From Deltaproteobacteria bacterium (GTDB lineage: Bacteria; Bdellovibrionota_B; Oligoflexia; Oligoflexales; CAIYRB01): a DNA stretch of 48,004 nt. Within the stretch, counting starts at the first letter, position 1, and each line of letters opens with the position of its first letter. The notes under the pieces were generated by a model. It was not told where the DNA came from and searched no databases. It worked only from the letters and a program-made list of their open reading frames with translations. The stretch covers positions 1 to 48,004 of the forward strand of contig VGTI01000033.1 in assembly GCA_016874735.1 (NCBI GenBank), given 5' to 3'. A program made the translations under genes and the position numbers. Shown piece by piece: positions 8,606-16,630 of the stretch.

Positions 8606-9592
8606 ATGGCCTACCAACTTAAAGAGTACGCGACACGTCAGGACCTAGACCCAAGCCTTGCGGTCTTAGTGCGCCTATTAAATGTGTTGCCGTCTTTTGA
8701 ACACTTGTCGCCAAGTATACAAAGATTTTTGTTTACAATAATGGCTAAGATAGGTAGCCCAAAAATCACCACGACAATAAATAAAGAATCATTTGTTATA
8801 AATCGGCGGCATAATCTCGTAATACAAACCTGGGGAACACCAGGTTTAAGTCCTGAGCGTCCAGCTTTACTTTATCTCCACGGTGGCGGCTGGGTCATTG
8901 GACGTGCTTCTTGTTTTGATGCTTTTTTTTCCAGACTCGCATCTAAACTGTCGTTAAAGATTTATGCACTGAATTATAGAAGAGCACCTGAGCATCCGTT
9001 TCCGGCTGCTATCGATGATGCTGTAGAGGCGTGGCAATGGCTTACGGCAAGATGCCGCAGCGATGGCCAGCTACATAGGCAGGGTTTGATGGTAGGTGGT
9101 GACAGTGCAGGCGGCAATCTCGCTGCTGTGCTTTCGATCAAGACGCGCGACGAGAATTTGCGCCTGCCAGACGCCCAAATACTCATTTACCCCGTGACTT
9201 CGGCACTTGATACTTGGTCATCTTTTCAACGCTACGACCAAGGATTCCTCCTCACGGCTAGCATGATGAGGGAGTTTGTTAGACACTATGCGCAGTCCCA
9301 TTCTCTGAAGGATGGGCGACTGAGCCCTCTAGAGCACTCAAATCTTACGGGTTTGCCGCCGACGCTGATGGCGCTGGTGGGCTGTGACATCTTGCTGGAT
9401 GAAGGCTTAGCTTTTGCTACGCGCCTAAGGCAGGCTGGTACTTCCGTAGAGATAGCCATTTATCCGCAGGTCATGCATGCATTCCTAAACTTTCTGCGAT
9501 TCGATGCAGCCAGCCTGGCGGCAGACGATCTTATCGAACTGATCGACAAACTGATGAGCCAGTTGCCTGACCAAAAGAGTACCGCGGCTTAA
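8606..9592 (+). CDS. Alpha/beta hydrolase, HSL-type esterase/lipase
   Basis: A 328-residue cytoplasmic esterase of the hormone-sensitive-lipase family. The oxyanion-hole motif HGGGW is at residues 92-96, the nucleophile motif GGDSAGG has Ser167, and the C-terminal CDILLDEG and MHAF segments supply the likely Asp and His. No signal peptide. The start at 8606 lacks a clear ribosome binding site, but the frame and family length fit. It is divergent from the acyltransferase gene, so the pair may act on the same acyl ester; this is inferred from context only. Substrate unknown. Confidence 0.92.
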   Translation: MAYQLKEYATRQDLDPSLAVLVRLLNVLPSFEHLSPSIQRFLFTIMAKIGSPKITTTINKESFVINRRHNLVIQTWGTPGLSPERPALLYLHGGGWVIGRASCFDAFFSRLASKLSLKIYALNYRRAPEHPFPAAIDDAVEAWQWLTARCRSDGQLHRQGLMVGGDSAGGNLAAVLSIKTRDENLRLPDAQILIYPVTSALDTWSSFQRYDQGFLLTASMMREFVRHYAQSHSLKDGRLSPLEHSNLTGLPPTLMALVGCDILLDEGLAFATRLRQAGTSVEIAIYPQVMHAFLNFLRFDAASLAADDLIELIDKLMSQLPDQKSTAA

Positions 9593-9619
9593 GACTGATC
9601 GCCGCCGATGGGCCGAGGC

Positions 9620-10465
9620 CTAGGCCTTGAGGAACGGTGCGCAGAGCTGTTCGGTGATGGTCCAAAGTTTAGTTGCCAGCTCACTGTCCGTAGCGATGTG
9701 AGACGGCTTCTTGGCCTCACAGCTGGCAAAGTAGTCGCCATTTATTCCAGATACATCGGTTGAAGTGGCTAGGTAAACACTGGTCTGAGCACCCCTGTCT
9801 TCGTTAATGGCAAAGATTTTTTGACTGAGCTTAAGTAAAACTGCTAGGGCACCCTGATTGTTATGCCCGAACTTAGACGCCACAAATCCTGGGTGCAGAC
9901 AGTTAACGGTGATGGAGCCACCGGCAAGCTTTTTGGCCAATTCTTTGGTAAATAAAATATTGCAAAGTTTGGAACGGCAATAGGCTTCCCACCCGCTGTA
10001 GTGACGCTCCCCTTGCAAATTTTCAAAGTCGAGTTTAGCGCCGCGATGTGCCTCACTCGATACCGAAATGATGCGGCCCCGAGGAGATTTACGCACCAAG
10101 GGAAGTAAGTGATGCGTCAAGACGAAGTAACCCAGATGATTTAGGGCAAAAGTGCGCTCAAAACCCTCCGGTGTTTTTTCGTACATCTGAAAGTAGGCGC
10201 CAGCATTATTGATAAGCACATCGAGCTGCGGGATCTGGTTCTGTGCGTCAAGCGCGAGACGACGAACTTCAGGTGGACTAGATAGGTCGGCCACCAATCC
10301 GTGATAGGTGGCAGCCGGGCGCAAACTCTGAAGCTCGCGCACAGTTTCTGTGGTCTTGGCGGCGTTGCGGCCCACGACCCAGATTGTGGTGTCCGGCCGA
10401 CCAAGTTCCCTTGCAGTAACCTTACCAATGCCGTCGGTCGCCCCGGTGATCAGAATGTGTTTCAT
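9620..10465 (-). CDS. Short-chain dehydrogenase/reductase, retinol-dehydrogenase-like
   Basis: A 281-residue NAD(P)-dependent oxidoreductase. It shows the Rossmann motif TGATDGIG near the N-terminus, NNAGAY at the NAG position, and the catalytic Tyr-x3-Lys in YCRSK. The overall style (HxxTHHLLPLV, VSSEAHRGAKLDFENLQ) resembles the retinol dehydrogenase/WW-oxidoreductase-like branch. Substrate unknown. It converges with the esterase gene with 27 bases between stops. Confidence 0.92.
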   Translation of the reverse strand: MKHILITGATDGIGKVTARELGRPDTTIWVVGRNAAKTTETVRELQSLRPAATYHGLVADLSSPPEVRRLALDAQNQIPQLDVLINNAGAYFQMYEKTPEGFERTFALNHLGYFVLTHHLLPLVRKSPRGRIISVSSEAHRGAKLDFENLQGERHYSGWEAYCRSKLCNILFTKELAKKLAGGSITVNCLHPGFVASKFGHNNQGALAVLLKLSQKIFAINEDRGAQTSVYLATSTDVSGINGDYFASCEAKKPSHIATDSELATKLWTITEQLCAPFLKA

Positions 10466-10546
10466 GGCGGTCCCTGGGTCTTATAAATGAACGATGGATG
10501 TTATTATATTGACCGACGCGGGGATCGACAAGCGGGCACCTGCGAT

Positions 10547-11218
10547 TTACTGTGGCCGCCGTCCCACAAACAGGGTGTGCCAACTACCCTTCATGCCGTG
10601 TGATTTGGTTCTGGTAACGTTAACCTCAAAACCAATCCGGCCTAGCCTTTTAGCAAAAATCGGTGACGCCGCTGCAGACCAAAAGACCACAGTGCCGCCA
10701 GGCGCTAGGGCACTTTGAATCTGGTGGAGTCCCACTTCGCTATAAATGTCGTCGTTGTCTTTAGTGCATAAGCCAGCTGGTCCGTTATCGACGTCGAGCA
10801 TGATGGCATCGTAGCTCCCCCTGGCGGTAGCTATGATCTCCATGACGTCGCGCTGGATGATGCGTACGCGCGGATCCTGCATAACGTCCGCCGCCAGCGG
10901 TAGGTCCGGGTTCTTGTTCCAAGCAATCACCGCTGGCATCAGCTCGGCTACAGTGACGACCGCCGTTTTTGGCGCCAGACGCAGCGTAGCGCGCACGGTA
11001 AAACCGAAGCCGAGACCACCTATGAGAATTTTCGGTTTCTTTTTGCCCACCAACTGCTCGCAGGCGATCTCTGCCATGCGCTCTTCGCTGCTAGACTGTC
11101 GTGTAGACATGAGCTCCAGGCCGCCGACCCGTATGGAGTAGGCGCCATCGTGCTCATAAAGAGCCATGGCGGTTCCGTCAGGAGTTTTTGCTTCGTCGAT
11201 GAGGTTCCACTTTTTCAC
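10547..11218 (-). CDS. Spermidine-synthase-like methyltransferase-fold protein
   Basis: A Rossmann-fold protein of 223 residues resembling polyamine aminopropyltransferases. It has ILIGGLGFGFTVRATLR as the nucleotide-binding loop, the acidic VTVAELMP strand and YDAIMLDVDNGP. The start is taken as the GTG at 11218 (VKKWNLIDEAKT), which has GGAG 7 bases upstream. A start at 11296 would overlap the upstream DUF5522-type gene over most of its length. It may be a SAM or decarboxylated-SAM enzyme; polyamine synthesis is not established. It overlaps the end of the upstream gene by 41 bases, suggesting translational coupling. Confidence 0.85.
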   Translation of the reverse strand: MKKWNLIDEAKTPDGTAMALYEHDGAYSIRVGGLELMSTRQSSSEERMAEIACEQLVGKKKPKILIGGLGFGFTVRATLRLAPKTAVVTVAELMPAVIAWNKNPDLPLAADVMQDPRVRIIQRDVMEIIATARGSYDAIMLDVDNGPAGLCTKDNDDIYSEVGLHQIQSALAPGGTVVFWSAAASPIFAKRLGRIGFEVNVTRTKSHGMKGSWHTLFVGRRPQ

Positions 11219-11372
11219 AAGCCTGCTCCGGGGGCGTCGCACCCTTGATAAAACCGTAGGGGCAATGGCGGCAGCCGTTTTTACAGCAATGACCACGCGC
11301 CAAGAGATAGTGGGCGGTCAGTACCATAAGGCCGTCTTCGTTCCAGTAAAAATCGACACCTTCTCGCAGCAT
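11178..11372 (-). CDS. Small Cys-rich DUF5522-type protein
   Basis: A 64-residue protein with LTAHYLLARGHCCKNGCRHC followed by PYGF, the signature I associate with DUF5522. The cluster CC-x3-C-x2-C suggests a metal or iron-sulfur site. No biochemical role is known to me. It ends inside the start region of the spermidine-synthase-like gene and is easy to miss, because a long reading of that gene covers it in another frame. The conserved motif argues that this frame is the real one here. Confidence 0.8.
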   Translation of the reverse strand: MLREGVDFYWNEDGLMVLTAHYLLARGHCCKNGCRHCPYGFIKGATPPEQACEKVEPHRRSKNS

Positions 11373-11435
11373 GCGACCTCGTCATTCCGCCGTTTCCAGT
11401 TAGAATCTGTCATATCGGCCGGTTATATCAGAAGG

Positions 11436-12662
11436 TCAAGGACGTAGCGAGGCCTTCTCGCGCCAAATCTGGCCCCTTACATCCTCGAGTAGAAGGTCTT
11501 CACCGTCGCGACCTAATACGTGATTGGGTAGCATCGGCACCTTGCCCGAAGGGGTATCGACAATATAGGTCGGAATCCCCATACCTGTAATATTGCCACG
11601 CAGAGATTTCATCAACTTGAGGCCGTCATCGATCGGTACGCGCAAGTGCTCGGTGCCTTCAACCAAATGGGGATGAAACAGGTAGTAGGGCCGCACGCGG
11701 GCTTTGAGCAGTCCTCTTAACAAGGGCATCATGCGGTCCCTCGTGTCGTTGATGCCTTTAAGGAGTACCGACTGATTACCGACCGGAATGCCGGCATCAA
11801 CTAGGTTACGGACAGCCTGGACGGCTTCGAGTGTCAGTTCTTCCGCGCAGTTGAAGTGCGTGTTTACCCAAACTGGATGAAATTTAGCAATCATTTTCGC
11901 CAGTTTAGCTGTGACTCGGTAGGGGAGGGTTACCGGGGTGCGTGTACCAAAGCGAATAATCTCAACGTGCGGTATGGCGCGCAGACGCTCGAGCAGGTTC
12001 TCGAGAGCGCTATCACTAGCGATGAAGGGATCGCCACCGGTCACGAGCACATCCCGGATCGCTGGATTGCTGGCGATGTAGGCGATGCCGTTGTCAATGA
12101 TGCGACGGTTAAAGTGGAGTCCGTCCTCTTCGTCGCGACGCTTACGAAAACAGTAGCGGCAGTAAACCGGGCAAAGTTGAGCGACGCAGAAGGCCACGCG
12201 GTCTGGATAAACCTGCACTACCTCCTTGACCGGCGAGTGAGGGACTTCGTCCAAGGGATCCATGACTCCATGGCGCACATCGATCTCTTCGCTCCGTGGC
12301 AGAGCCTGCAGGCGCACAGGGCAAGGGACATCGGGGTCTGGGTTCATGAGCCCCATGTAGTAGGGGGTGATACCGGCGACGAAGGCGTCTTTGAGCAGGT
12401 GGAAGCCATCTCGTTCCGTCGCGGCGAGCGGTAAGACACTGGCCGCGCTAGTACCGTCCCCAATCTGGCGGCGCATATGCCAGCGCCAGTTTAGCACGGT
12501 CTCAGCTGGTACCTGGAACTGCCTAGCAATGCGGCTCGTGACCGAATCGGGATCTGCTACGAATCGTTTAAACTCGTCGGGCAGGAAATCGCTATCAGGT
12601 TCGGGCCCGGACGCTGCGGGCTGACAGGAGCGCACTTCTGGGGTATCACTAGGAGATCTCAC
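11436..12662 (-). CDS. KamA-family radical SAM aminomutase (lysine 2,3-aminomutase-like)
   Basis: Radical SAM and PLP enzyme of 408 residues. Cys164, Cys168 and Cys171 form the C-x3-C-x2-C iron-sulfur site (LCPVYCRYCFRKRR). VTGGDPF is the SAM-binding GGDP-type motif. IVDTPSGKVPMLPNHVLG holds the expected PLP lysine (Lys374). The lysine-binding Asp of clostridial aminomutase (Asp293) aligns with His332 in LFHPHLVEGTEHLR, while the second (Asp330) is kept as Asp369. The glycine loop before the PLP lysine is two residues shorter. Substrate may therefore not be lysine. Divergent from maf. Confidence 0.88.
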   Translation of the reverse strand: MRSPSDTPEVRSCQPAASGPEPDSDFLPDEFKRFVADPDSVTSRIARQFQVPAETVLNWRWHMRRQIGDGTSAASVLPLAATERDGFHLLKDAFVAGITPYYMGLMNPDPDVPCPVRLQALPRSEEIDVRHGVMDPLDEVPHSPVKEVVQVYPDRVAFCVAQLCPVYCRYCFRKRRDEEDGLHFNRRIIDNGIAYIASNPAIRDVLVTGGDPFIASDSALENLLERLRAIPHVEIIRFGTRTPVTLPYRVTAKLAKMIAKFHPVWVNTHFNCAEELTLEAVQAVRNLVDAGIPVGNQSVLLKGINDTRDRMMPLLRGLLKARVRPYYLFHPHLVEGTEHLRVPIDDGLKLMKSLRGNITGMGIPTYIVDTPSGKVPMLPNHVLGRDGEDLLLEDVRGQIWREKASLRP

Positions 12663-12713
12663 GGTTCCTCCGCGGCAAATCAGCCCGGCCTTAGTCTCAG
12701 AAGAGGCATCTGC

Positions 12714-13343
12714 ATGGCAAGTGTAAAAAAGCTCATCCTAGCCTCCCAGTCACCATTTAGGCGAGCGCTCCTCAGCGCCGCTGGACTGGAGTTCGAGGCC
12801 GCAGCGGCACCCATTGACGAATACACCATTCATGGTGACACCCCCGGTGTGCAGGCTAGCCGCCGTGCCGAGGCTAAGGCCATGGCCGTTGCAGCCATGC
12901 ATCCCGATGCCATGGTGGTCGGCGCCGATCAGGTGCTTAGTTTTGAGGACTTAACCTTTGACAAGGCGCCCGATGTAGCCACGGCCAGAGAGCGGCTCCA
13001 AGCCCTAGCGGGACGTACGCACTATCTGCATTCAGCCTTTGCTCTCGCCTACGGCAACCGTGGTGACACGCCAGTGATCGTCCACAGCGAAAGAGTCGAC
13101 GTCGGCATGACCATGCGTCCTCTGTCCGACTATGAGATCGAGGCCTATCTGGCCACGGGCGAATGGCGCGGCAGCGTCGGCTGCTACCAGTACGAAAATA
13201 AGGGTGTCCACCTATTCAGTAGCGTCAACGGCGACCAATCAGCGATCATCGGATTGCCGCTTCTACCGCTTCTGGCCAAGCTGCGCCAGGTTGGTATCAA
13301 TGCTTTGCTGCAGTCCTCGCCGCCTTGGACACTGAAGCCTTAA
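12714..13343 (+). CDS. maf: Maf family nucleoside triphosphate pyrophosphatase
   Basis: A 209-residue Maf/HAM1-fold protein that hydrolyses non-canonical or modified nucleotides to monophosphates. It has the family start LILASQSPFRRALLSAAGLEF, VVGADQVLSFED with the conserved Asp-Gln, and DKAPDVATARERLQALAGRTH. Which nucleotide it prefers cannot be read from the sequence. The ATG has GAGG 7 bases upstream. Its last 47 bases overlap the convergent nth gene. Confidence 0.93.
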   Translation: MASVKKLILASQSPFRRALLSAAGLEFEAAAAPIDEYTIHGDTPGVQASRRAEAKAMAVAAMHPDAMVVGADQVLSFEDLTFDKAPDVATARERLQALAGRTHYLHSAFALAYGNRGDTPVIVHSERVDVGMTMRPLSDYEIEAYLATGEWRGSVGCYQYENKGVHLFSSVNGDQSAIIGLPLLPLLAKLRQVGINALLQSSPPWTLKP

Positions 13344-14031
13344 AACTCGGGCAAATATCGGCTAAGTAGCACTGATCGCAAGCTGGTCGCAGAGCCTTGC
13401 AAGTGTATCGACCCAGCAGGATGAACCAGTGATGGGCCCGAGGCAGATACTTGCGGTCGATTTGGGCCATCAGCTTTGTCTCGCAAGCCTCCGGCGTCTT
13501 CTCGTTGTGGAGCCCAAGGCGCCTTGTGACGCGAAATACATGAGTATCGACCGCAAGTGTAGGTGCGCCGAAAAGCTCCGCCAATATTACATTGGCAGTC
13601 TTGCGCCCAACACCCGGCAGGGCCTCCAGGGCCGCCCGCTCTCCGGGTACTTTACCAGCGTGCTTTTCAATAATATCAGTGGCTAGCGCCACAGCCCTTT
13701 TAGCCTTGGTGGGGGCTAGGCCGATGCGCCGAATAAGCTTGAGCATGCCATCGGCTCCAAGTCTGACGACATCATCAGGGCCAAGGCCAGCGTCGTAAGC
13801 CTCGCGCACGGCTGCGTTCACCGCTTTATCGGTCGTTTGGGCCGACAACATGACGGAAAGCAGCAATTGGAAGTTGCTGGTGTAGTATAACTCGCAGCGA
13901 GGATCAGGATTGTGTGCCTCAAAACGCGCAAACATCTCGACAAGAGGGATGCGGCGGCGCTTTTTCGCGGGTGCTGACGACTCAGGCGTCGCCTTCGTTT
14001 TAGTCCGAGACTTCAACTTTAACGTCGCCAA
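13297..14031 (-). CDS. nth: Endonuclease III
   Basis: Bifunctional DNA glycosylase/AP lyase for oxidised pyrimidines. LPGVGRKTANVILAELFG carries the catalytic lysine, and TLAVDTHVFRV the catalytic Asp. The C-terminal CKALRPACDQCYLADIC gives the C-x6-C-x2-C-x5-C [4Fe-4S] cluster. Relative to E. coli Nth it has a basic N-terminal extension of about 25 residues. The start is a TTG at 14031 overlapping the ferredoxin stop by 32 bases, without a clear ribosome binding site, so the exact start is uncertain. The 3' end overlaps maf. Confidence 0.96.
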   Translation of the reverse strand: MATLKLKSRTKTKATPESSAPAKKRRRIPLVEMFARFEAHNPDPRCELYYTSNFQLLLSVMLSAQTTDKAVNAAVREAYDAGLGPDDVVRLGADGMLKLIRRIGLAPTKAKRAVALATDIIEKHAGKVPGERAALEALPGVGRKTANVILAELFGAPTLAVDTHVFRVTRRLGLHNEKTPEACETKLMAQIDRKYLPRAHHWFILLGRYTCKALRPACDQCYLADICPSFKASVSKAARTAAKH

Positions 14032-14281
14032 AGACTACACACTGGCAGGCAAGCCGCTCATTGGGCTCGGCCGCCATCGTCTCAAGAAAGTCGCGCTCGT
14101 CATCCTTCATCGGGCTGATGTTGTCAGCCCCTTCAAGGACGCGCACCATGCAGGCACCGCAAGCACCGTCGCGGCAGCCAAAAAGAATAGAGGTATCGTG
14201 GTCTTCACACATGTCAATCATGGCGTAGCCCGACGGAACGTCGATGGTCTTATTGTCGGTCGTTATCGTAACTTTAGGCAT
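14000..14281 (-). CDS. 2Fe-2S ferredoxin
   Basis: A plant-type [2Fe-2S] ferredoxin of about 93 residues, an electron carrier. FGCRDGACGACMVRV and LACQC give the four cluster cysteines. The start at 14281 (MPKVTITTDN) matches the family and lies 11 bases after AGAGGA; the reading frame is open upstream to 14371, but that extension overlaps the mtnD end and has no family similarity. It sits between mtnD and nth on the same strand, overlapping nth. Its partner enzyme is not evident. Confidence 0.92.
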   Translation of the reverse strand: MPKVTITTDNKTIDVPSGYAMIDMCEDHDTSILFGCRDGACGACMVRVLEGADNISPMKDDERDFLETMAAEPNERLACQCVVFGDVKVEVSD

Positions 14282-14367
14282 GCTGTACATCGTCCTCTTG
14301 TGGACATAGGGCAAACTGGAGGGACCCTGATTGCGAACCCTATATCTATCGCCTCCACCTGATGTGG

Positions 14368-14892
14368 TCAAGTGCCGGCCGCGTATTTAGCGTCTATACC
14401 GGAGTTTGTATAATGAGGCACCCACCCTGCGGCGTCGACAAAGAGGCGGATCGCCTTGAAGCTGGGATTAGCACCGATATCGGCCCAGTGCTTCATGTGA
14501 GCCGGTATGCCGAGGAGGTCGCCCCGCTCGCAGAGTACCGAGAAAACCTCGCCTTCCGTGTGAAACCAAAAGAGCGACTGCCCGTCGACAAAAAAACGCA
14601 CCTCATCCTCAACATGCGTGTGCTCGCCCAGAAACTTGGCGCGCAACTGCGCCACGTTAGGGGTGCCACTGTGGACGCTGATCACATCAGCCACCACGTA
14701 ACCGGCACGCTCCATGAACGGCTTAAGTTTGGATCCGTATGCCTCAAGGATCACCTCCTCCGGTGCATCGTCCGCAAAGTAGACTGGAGCCTCCCACCTC
14801 TCGTGACAAATACCGCGCCCTTGCAAGTAGCTAGTGACCGCAGTCTGGTCGCTAAGTCTCTGTCCTGAAACGGGAATATGTAGTACGGCCAT
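14368..14892 (-). CDS. mtnD: Acireductone dioxygenase
   Basis: Cupin metal enzyme of the methionine salvage pathway that oxidises acireductone to the keto acid precursor of methionine (iron form) or to an off-pathway product (nickel form). The ligand set is His91, His93, Glu97 (EHTHVEDEVRFFVDG) and His135 (HMKHWAD). Length (174 residues) is normal. No other salvage genes (mtnA, mtnB, mtnC, mtnK) are in the window, so the pathway must be completed elsewhere. Divergent from the leucyl aminopeptidase gene. Confidence 0.96.
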   Translation of the reverse strand: MAVLHIPVSGQRLSDQTAVTSYLQGRGICHERWEAPVYFADDAPEEVILEAYGSKLKPFMERAGYVVADVISVHSGTPNVAQLRAKFLGEHTHVEDEVRFFVDGQSLFWFHTEGEVFSVLCERGDLLGIPAHMKHWADIGANPSFKAIRLFVDAAGWVPHYTNSGIDAKYAAGT

Positions 14893-14943
14893 AACCTTAG
14901 TCCACTCGGGTTTGGGTGAGCTCGAAAACGCATCTTAGATGTG

Positions 14944-14994
14944 GAGGCTTAGGTTTGACAATAGTTGTCAAAATATGCTGATTTTGAAAGCCTC
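14944..14994. promoter_or_regulatory. Nested inverted repeats between mtnD and the aminopeptidase gene
   Basis: TTTGACAA-TAG-TTGTCAAA (14954-14972) is a perfect 8-bp dyad carrying a TTGACA hexamer on each strand, so it could place two divergent -35 boxes back to back. It is flanked by GAGGCTT (14944-14950) and AAGCCTC (14988-14994), a second perfect dyad. I could not assign convincing -10 boxes. Confidence 0.45.
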
Positions 14995-15033
14995 TGATAA
15001 GATTATGACACACTACCAAATCGACAAAAATGG

Positions 15034-16629
15034 ATGGGACTTCCTATGCCAGTCAAATCTTCGCGTACCAGTCGCAGCCCCGATAAGTCATGGCAGCTAA
15101 AGGCATTCGACCTTAGTCTCGCTGGATGGATCGGTGGGTCAAGCGATGCTAAAGCCGCATCTAAGACCGCATCCAAGGCAGAAAAGGCGCTGAGCGGCCG
15201 GGTTGTTGTCGCCGGGCAAGCGGCTTCGACCAGTATGACATTAAAGCACCTTGGCCTTAAGTTGCCGCCTTGGCAGATGGAACGCGTTGGTCGTAAGCGG
15301 GGTGAGATCGTTCACTTGCCGACAGATGACGGGCCCTTATGGTTGGTGCAGCTTGAGGCAAGAACGGTAGCTCATGCACATCACGATCTGTTCAAAGTCA
15401 GCGAGTACGGGGTTGCTAGAGATTTAGCGGCGCAAGTGGTCTCTCCATTACTGGAGCAGACCATCAGTGAGGTTAAAGTTGAGTTCGTTGCCGCCACTGA
15501 TGATGAGCAATGTGGCGCCCTGGTGGGCCTCGAGCTAGGTGCCTACCGCTACCGACTGATTCGTCAGCCGCGAGGGACAGCCGAACTTCCGCGGATCTCG
15601 GTACAAGGGGTAAAAACGGAGACTCTTGAGGCTGCGCAGCACCTCGGTAATTCTCTAAATTTTGCCCGGCATTTAGTTAACGTTCCTGCGGCAGAACTCA
15701 ACCCCAAATCGTATGCAGATTTACTAGAAGAGATTTTTGCCGCGTCACAGTCCATGCAGGTTGATGTGTGGGGCGCTGCACGTCTGAAAAAGGAGCGGAT
15801 GGGTCTACTTCTTGGCGTAGGGCAGGCCGCAACAGAGGGGCCAGCTTTAGTTCACTTGAAGTATCGCCCTAAAGGCGTCAAGAAGAGCGTCCGACCGATC
15901 GCTTTCGTCGGCAAGGGGATCACATTTGACACCGGTGGCCTTGATATCAAGGTTAGCTCTGGCATGCGTCTCATGAAAAAGGACATGGGCGGTTCGGCAT
16001 CTTTGGCTGGTCTAGCACTTTGGCTGGAGCGCTCGCAGTTACCGGTGCCCTGTGACATATATCTGGCGCTTGCCGAAAATGCGGTTGATCAGACCTCGGT
16101 CCGTCCCGGTGATGTCCTGCTATCGAGGAGTGGCCTCACTGTTGAGATCGACAACACTGATGCCGAGGGGCGTTTAGTTTTAGCAGATGCGATTGATGTG
16201 GCCGTAAAGGCGCAGGGTGATGATAAGCCGGAGCTTTTGATTAATTTAGCGACGCTTACTGGCGCCATGCGCATTGCGCTCGGCACTAGAGTGGCCGGCA
16301 TGTTTGCCAATAACGACGCGTTGGCAGAATCTCTCCTTAAGGCAGCCAAACGTGCAGCAGATCCAACTTGGCGCATGCCGCTTTTTGGTGACTATTTTAG
16401 TGCTCTCAAAACCCCTGTGGCCGACATGGCTAATTCCGGTCACAGCCGCTTCGGTGGTCCTATCGTCGCCGCCCTATTTCTCCAGCGCTTTATCGGTGAT
16501 GTGCCTTGGGCTCATTTTGATATGTATGCCTGGAGCGAAGGCAATACCGGTGGGTGCATCGAGGCCGGAGGGACAGGGCAGTGTCTGCAGCTGTTAACGG
16601 AGTTCTTGAGAAGCCGCGTTCAGGCGTAA
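15034..16629 (+). CDS. pepA: Leucyl aminopeptidase, M17 family
   Basis: Cytosolic two-metal aminopeptidase of 531 residues. The catalytic C-terminal domain shows FVGKGITFDTGGLDIK, MKKDMGGSA and the family signature NTDAEGRLVLADAI, which supply the metal ligands and catalytic Lys and Arg. The N-terminal domain (to about residue 200) is the less conserved Macro-like part, with an extra Ser/Lys-rich leader. The ATG at 15046 is an alternative start, with GGATGGG upstream. The stop lies one base from the convergent epimerase stop. Confidence 0.95.
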   Translation: MGLPMPVKSSRTSRSPDKSWQLKAFDLSLAGWIGGSSDAKAASKTASKAEKALSGRVVVAGQAASTSMTLKHLGLKLPPWQMERVGRKRGEIVHLPTDDGPLWLVQLEARTVAHAHHDLFKVSEYGVARDLAAQVVSPLLEQTISEVKVEFVAATDDEQCGALVGLELGAYRYRLIRQPRGTAELPRISVQGVKTETLEAAQHLGNSLNFARHLVNVPAAELNPKSYADLLEEIFAASQSMQVDVWGAARLKKERMGLLLGVGQAATEGPALVHLKYRPKGVKKSVRPIAFVGKGITFDTGGLDIKVSSGMRLMKKDMGGSASLAGLALWLERSQLPVPCDIYLALAENAVDQTSVRPGDVLLSRSGLTVEIDNTDAEGRLVLADAIDVAVKAQGDDKPELLINLATLTGAMRIALGTRVAGMFANNDALAESLLKAAKRAADPTWRMPLFGDYFSALKTPVADMANSGHSRFGGPIVAALFLQRFIGDVPWAHFDMYAWSEGNTGGCIEAGGTGQCLQLLTEFLRSRVQA

Positions 16630-16630
16630 T

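Noticed and set aside
11219-11296. Longer N-terminus of the spermidine-synthase-like protein
   Set aside because: Overlaps a conserved Cys-rich gene in another frame, and the GTG at 11218 has GGAG at good spacing.
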